24,188 bases of DNA from Jaapia argillacea MUCL 33604 (taxonomy: Eukaryota > Basidiomycota > Agaricomycetes > Jaapiales > Jaapiaceae), in NCBI GenBank assembly GCA_000697665.1, contig KL197743.1:109244-133431 (forward strand), in the 5' to 3' direction. Below are positions 20,263-24,188 of the stretch, in pieces. The notes beneath the pieces are model-generated. The model saw only the letters and a program-made list of their open reading frames with translations. It made no database searches and was not told the DNA's origin. How positions within the stretch are numbered: the first letter of the stretch is position 1; every line of letters starts with the position of its first letter. The position numbers and the translations under genes are program-made.

Positions 20263-21092
20263 GAAGCTTCAGCAGGATTGTCTTGTTTCCATTTAGACTG
20301 GTATGCCTTTCCCTTGAAGATCACGGCGGGTGGGATAGATGAACTATCAGCACCAATTGTCACGATAACGGTGATATTCTCTCGATCCCCATCTCGTTGC
20401 TGGTACTGGATTTTCTTCCCTTTCCCCCTGATGGCCTTCTCCTGTGTATCACCTAACCCTGATTGAAACCCACTCTTGTCAACACCCCAGCAGCACTCCG
20501 CTGCAATTGGCTTTCCTGCATCACCTCTTTCAAGAGTCTTACCAAGTAGCTTAAACCATGCTGCATTGGTTGTCAGGTTGACTCCACGAGCACGAGCAGT
20601 GTCAAGTGGCCTGGCAGTGTACATGGTCAATCGATTGGAGTACTTCATCACGAAATGATGGGTCCAGTTTTTGCCCACTCTGGTTTGAGGGAATGCTTGG
20701 CCAAGTCTAGCATGACAGATTTCGTTAACATGCTCCCTAAGCCACCGATGACTCAGAGGGAAGCCCCTCTCTGTGACTGTAATTGCATACTCAATTATCT
20801 TGTCGACTTCAGAATCCAACAACCAACTCTTCTCTGAATTGAAAACTGCCCTTGGCTTCCCACCCTTCGCTAGACTGGCCAATGTAGAATGACTCCATGT
20901 GATATTCCTGCCTGTCTCTGTGAAGTATTCCTTCTCGATGTCTCAGCAGATACTCCGTAGTCCTCTCTTCTTTTCTGTGTCAACCTTGGTGAGTTCATCT
21001 TGATATGCAACAACAGCCCTGGCCATGACACGAGCCTCCTCTGCCTGACACAGCTGAGTCTTCTTCTCCTCAGACCTGGGTCTGCCAACCAT

Positions 21093-21605
21093 TGTGAGGA
21101 GAGTTTTGGAGGTTGGAAGGAGATGTAGGTAGAACGGAGAACTGGAATATCTAATTTCCTGTTTCCTACTACCATAAATTGGCATCATTTACGTGCCTGG
21201 AAATGAAGCAAGTCATGGGCTGAGCAGCTGGTATGTGGCTGTGTTCTTGGCAAAAGTCTGTTCAGCAGTGGGGAGTGTCGCCACCACAGTACATTCAGAA
21301 CTGGATCTCATAGAATTTCAGAGATCTTGAATCACTAGAATCCTCGTGTGGAGAGGATGAGACTATTCACTCCCCTGTACAGTTCCTGTTGGTGCAGCAG
21401 GACTCGAATCAAATTTGAAGGATGAGTGAAAAGGTTCTGGGGTCCAACTTAAATCGCACTGGCATGATTGCAATTGCCTCAAATCTTTTTTAAATTGGTG
21501 TCTCAGAAAGCCAAAGGATGGTAATATACAATGTGCTAAATTTCTTTGCAGAAAGTATAAGGATGCTATGTACAGAGCGCAGACAAGTTGGGTGTACAGA
21601 GGAGT
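21093..21605. other. Element interior upstream of the transposase
   Basis: About 510 bp with no gene. It is the presumed promoter region of the transposase, and near its right edge (GGGTGTACAGAGG, about 21590) it joins the inner end of the right inverted repeat. Confidence 0.5.
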
Positions 21606-21610
21606 GGTGG
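21606..21610. repeat. Left 5-bp target duplication of the solo LTR
   Basis: GGTGG, repeated exactly at 22125-22129 on the other side of the LTR. Confidence 0.8.
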
Positions 21611-22124
21611 TGTTATGAGCGCCTTAGCGTTAGCGTAAGGTAGCGAATAAGGCTTGTAAGTCCTTTGGATACTTCTTGCTAACTGGTACTCAGGCTACGA
21701 TGTTGAAGAGTAGAGGATGACGAGGGAGGAGCGAACCGGTTGAAGGATACAACTAAAGCGCTGTATTGTTCAAGTGGACAAGCTACCGAATACAAGGTAG
21801 CTAGGCATCCTTATATACTACAGGAACAATGAAAAGTGGAACAATGTACTATGAACAATAACGAGTGAGACAATGTACTTGTACAATGGCGAATGAGTTA
21901 AGGTTTCGAGACAATGGACGAAGTACAATAAAAGAAGAACAATGAGATCAAAGACAATGACGAGGCTATACGAGGCTGTACAGGATCGGAGATAAGATAA
22001 GATAAGATAATGAGGAATCGTACTAAGTATCATAGACAAGGGAAATAATACGAAGACGAATGAAGTCCGATAAAAATACAACCAATACAAAGGGAAAGAT
22101 ACCAGTCCGAACGTGTTCACAACA
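21611..22124 (-). mobile_element. Solo LTR of an LTR retrotransposon (514 bp)
   Basis: It starts TGTTATGAGC and ends TTCACAACA (TGTT/AACA termini) between two copies of GGTGG. On the minus strand TATATAAGG (complement of about 21808-21816) is a good TATA box about 200 bp before the LTR's 3' end, so I orient it minus. It contains a short AGATA/GATAA microsatellite (about 21990-22010) and many ACAATG words. No internal retrotransposon genes remain, as expected after LTR-LTR recombination. It splits the inner part of the right inverted repeat, so it arrived after the DNA transposon was assembled. Confidence 0.82.
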
Positions 22125-22129
22125 GGTGG
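22125..22129. repeat. Right 5-bp target duplication of the solo LTR
   Basis: GGTGG, matching 21606-21610. Confidence 0.8.
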
Positions 22130-22501
22130 TGTCCGAGGGACTGGGTGATGACTGTATGTGTGCATTTAGTCATCAAATGGTGAATCAGACTTTCGATTTA
22201 TCAATTTTCAACAAAGAGACTGCTGCTGTCGTCGACGACAACAAGTGCGACTATTTTGCTGCTGTGCTCACTGACGTTCGCACCGTTGTCATTGAGCTCA
22301 TGTGGTTGGTGCTTCTCAGGAAATCCCAGCATCAGTCTTCGCCAACTAGAACCAAGGCACCCTCAGGCTTGACACCACCCGAAATCCCTGGACTTGGGGA
22401 TCAACAACCCTCCCTGACTTTCGTCAGATTTCATCGACTTGGCGGTTTCTCGCTAAACCCGGGTTTTCAGCAATAACTGGGGTTTCCCAATAGCATTATC
22501 C
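22130..22501 (-). repeat. Right terminal inverted repeat
   Basis: Reverse complement of the left repeat. In the outer 275 bp about 14 of roughly 19 differences are CpG in the left copy and TpG or CpA in this one, and I found none in the other direction. The open frame through it (to TAA 22474-22476) reads the same peptide (SSPTRTKAPSGLTPPEIPGL) as the minus strand of the left repeat. Confidence 0.85.
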
Positions 22502-22510
22502 CATGCGCGA
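22502..22510. repeat. Right 9-bp target site duplication
   Basis: CATGCGCGA, identical to 18115-18123; followed by AGTGAACATTTGAACAGCC, which continues the unit C module as in unit A from 1790. Confidence 0.88.
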
Positions 22511-22816
22511 AGTGAACATTTGAACAGCCATCCGCAACATCCACTCTTCAATTACCATACGCGTAGGCGAGCACTCCAACTCTGAGAATACACAATAGAC
22601 GGCCATCCAATGTGAATTCGAAAATCACCCTGGATTCGCACACTTGACAAGGAAGGACGTAGCAAGGGAGGGAGTCAATGTTTTATCCTTGAGTGAAAGC
22701 GGTGGGTTGAACGCAACATGGGGATTCGACGATACATGGACAGAAACCAGCGAGATTGGGGTGTGGTGTAATCTGGTGGGGGAAAGCCAGATGGGAGGAC
22801 AAACCAATGAAGACGA
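22502..22816. repeat. Module 5, right part (unit C)
   Basis: Closely matches 1784-2095: CGTAGGCGAGCACTCCAACT, GACGGCCATCCAA and TGGGGTGTGG-TGATCTGG. It loses similarity to module 1 just after ACAAACCAATG and switches to sequence like 4957 in unit A. Confidence 0.8.
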
Positions 22817-22935
22817 TGCGTGTAATTCCACTTATTCTCAAACATGGCTCTCATCATCTTCGATCCCAGCTTCCATTCTGTCTCTCCGAATCATCAATCT
22901 GACACATCTTGATCACCTTGCAGAGAGCCTCGTGA
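22817..22935. repeat. Short repeat shared with the unit A insertion
   Basis: Strongly similar to 4955-5072 (GTAATTCCACTTATTCTCAAAC, CTTCGATCCCAGCTTCCATT, TCTCTCCGAATCAT, then a TTGNAG before GAGCCT). In unit A the matching stretch is bounded by GTAAGC and TTGTAG and looks like an intron; here the left end reads GTGTAA and the right TTGCAG. Confidence 0.7.
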
Positions 22936-23051
22936 TGTGGGGTACTCAGGGTGCGTGAGGTCCGAGTGAGGGGTAGTTGTTTGTCTTCAATGGAAATCAA
23001 AGAACAGGAGGGATCAGTGTTTCAGGATGTGGGAATGCGTAGGACAGACTT
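22936..23051. other. Short spacer, nothing identified
   Basis: End of recognisable unit C sequence; no gene, and no match elsewhere in the window that I can see. Confidence 0.4.
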
Positions 23052-24188
23052 TGTAAGGTCCGGAATTGATGTGTCCAGTAATCGGAACACAAAGGAAACT
23101 CGACTCAACACAGCGATAGTGGAGGAGTAATCCTGAGGGGAGGGTGCGCTACGGCGAGTACTTGCGCGGGTGTCTGGAACGTCGGGAATCGAGTCAGACT
23201 ACTCGGAAATCTAAGGATACGATACGACGAACCTAACTGTAAGACGTGTGACGAAAACAAACTAAAACAATAGGAAAATGAAGAAATCAAATTGAAATGG
23301 ACTGAAACTAATACGTCGGGATAGGAACGAAAGGAAAACACTAATCGGAACGAAATAAGATCGGAATGAATCGAAAAGAAAGCGTCGAGATAGAACGTGA
23401 AGGTTGGGAAACGTCAACACAAGTCAAAAGTAAGAAAACCAGAAATCCTGAAGACAAAGAAGTCTGAAGCCCGACACAGTTAGATTCCGAGGGAACACAA
23501 AGACAAGCTTAGATTGAGAGCGCGAGGGTGAACAACATCCAAGAGCAACTCCGGACGAGAGAGATCACAAAAGATTGTTATTGGGAAAGTAGCTACAGAC
23601 AGGTTTTTATACCTAAGTACATGAGGTAGCTATGGAATAGGAAAGGATAAAGGGAAAGGTGAATTCAGGACAACATGAGGGTGAATCAAGTGAAGGAGTG
23701 CACAACAAAAGAGGGGGACAAGTCAGAAGTCAAGTAACTGAGGTAAAACATACTGAGTATTCCTCGGAAGCGAGTGAAGTCCTATTGGAGGCGTATCAGA
23801 CCAAAAGAGGAAGTGCACAGAAGCCTCGGGATGAGCAGGATCTAGAGTAGTTAATCTCGGAAACCTAAAGCAAGTATCTTCCTGATCGAGGACTCAGCGC
23901 AAGAGCACAGACATGAGGTGGAGAAGTCGATAAGCGATGGTATGGAGAGTGATGTAAGTGTTTTGTAAATCCCAGAGTATCGGATCATCGGAACATGTTG
24001 TGGCAGTGTATCGGGGACTCGGATCATCGAGATAAAGAACTTCCTGATAAGATTGTCGAGATTCCGGGGATGTGCAAGGTCGTGAGTCCAAGGTGGTGAA
24101 GGAGGAGATCTGAGTTGAATCGGGTGTCTCGGAGTCCTAGGAACGTTCGCATCGGGTGCATCGGAGTTGATCGTCGGGACGAATATGT
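23052..24188 (-). mobile_element. Probable LTR-retrotransposon LTR, minus orientation, cut by the window end
   Basis: Read on the minus strand, the region has a TATA box (GGTATAAAAACCTG, complement of about 23601-23614), then about 550 bp of T-rich transcribed-type sequence ending CCGGACCTTACA at 23052, the usual TTACA end of a Gypsy-type LTR. The matching TGTAA start (TTACA on the plus strand) is not found before the window ends, so the element is partial. No gag or pol frame is visible. The alternative is unrelated AG-rich intergenic sequence. Confidence 0.4.

Larger units (their letters stand above)
18701..21092 (-). pseudogene. Pogo-like CENP-B-HTH/DDE transposase, inactivated
   Basis: From ATG 21092 (MVGRPRSEE) to TAG 18701 one frame runs through a single 49-bp intron (20214-20262), about 780 codons. 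Order: a charged N terminus; a CENP-B/Tc5-type helix-turn-helix (KSWLLDSEVDKIIEY... near 20690-20830); the DDE domain; an acidic Gly-Glu tract (19466-19663); and a Lys/Glu-rich coiled-coil-like C terminus. The first catalytic Asp is at 20478-20480 (GVDKSG), the second position is Asn (AAT, 20096-20098, in LVNGHNSHYT), and the third Asp is at 19988-19990 (YQGLDV), with 35 residues between the second and third. Nine in-frame stops: TGA ending at 20943, 20168, 20162, 20072, 19961, 19865, 19193 and 19112, and one TAG at 19955-19957. No frameshift is needed. Family knowledge: such proteins are common in Agaricomycete genomes. This copy cannot make transposase. Confidence 0.88.
18124..22501 (-). mobile_element. 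Long-TIR DNA transposon with a decayed pogo-like transposase (4378 bp)
   Basis: Both ends read inward from GGATAATGCTATTGGG and are flanked by the 9-bp duplication CATGCGCGA. The inverted repeats are about 360 bp, and the last part of the right one is split by a solo LTR (21611-22124). Without the LTR and its duplication the element is 3859 bp. It interrupts the unit C module; sequence on either side joins up when compared with unit A. The only recognisable cargo is a CENP-B-HTH/DDE transposase pseudogene on the minus strand. Pogo/Tc1 relatives normally duplicate TA, and long inverted repeats with 9-bp duplications are more typical of Mutator-like elements. Either this lineage differs or the transposase sits in an element of another class. 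Confidence 0.85.

Noticed and set aside
18639-21360. Inner TA-bounded TIRs of a separate pogo element
   Set aside because: GTACAG words occur near 18660 and 21376 but on the same strand sense, not inverted, and no TA duplication could be matched.

Overview
This is a gene-poor, repeat-dominated eukaryotic window that fits a basidiomycete fungus, most likely an Agaricomycete. The support is: short GT-AG introns (49 to 73 bp), intron-split genes, a CENP-B-HTH/DDE transposase of the kind abundant in mushroom-forming fungi, LTR-retrotransposon remnants, and a membrane-protein family I associate with Agaricomycetes. I see no prokaryotic operons, CRISPR array or rRNA, and no convincing tRNA.

The backbone is a tandem segmental array of at least three diverged units. 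Unit A runs from about 730 to 9560 and unit B from about 9560 to 17040. Unit C starts near 17050, is truncated and is interrupted by a transposon. In order, each unit carries: a CT-rich degenerate repeat field; a module of about 0.5 kb; a conserved island of about 185 bp (A and B only); a weak signal-peptide-like relic; a GA-rich field on the opposite strand sense; a gene-less 1.3-2 kb stretch; one intact two-exon gene (A and B); and a diverged second copy of the module.

The two intact genes, 5435-7104 and 14231-15897, are paralogues of 533 and 532 residues. Each has a 68-bp intron at the same site, a signal peptide and about seven membrane segments. Their biochemical function is unknown. Unit A also holds a 546-bp insertion (4662-5207) that B lacks.

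Unit C was split by a 4378-bp element at 18124-22501. It has long terminal inverted repeats (about 360 bp) and a 9-bp target duplication (CATGCGCGA); unit A preserves the related unoccupied site. The element carries a decayed pogo-like DDE transposase on the minus strand, with nine in-frame stops (eight TGA) and the second catalytic Asp read as Asn. A 514-bp solo LTR with a 5-bp target duplication (GGTGG) lies inside the inner part of its right inverted repeat. The right inverted repeat has lost CpG sites one-sidedly relative to the left, suggesting methylation-driven decay.

The right end (23052 onward) looks like the 3' end of another LTR in minus orientation that runs off the window. The only intact protein-coding content I would defend is the paralogous pair, plus a possible small spliced gene or gene fragment at 17443-17863.
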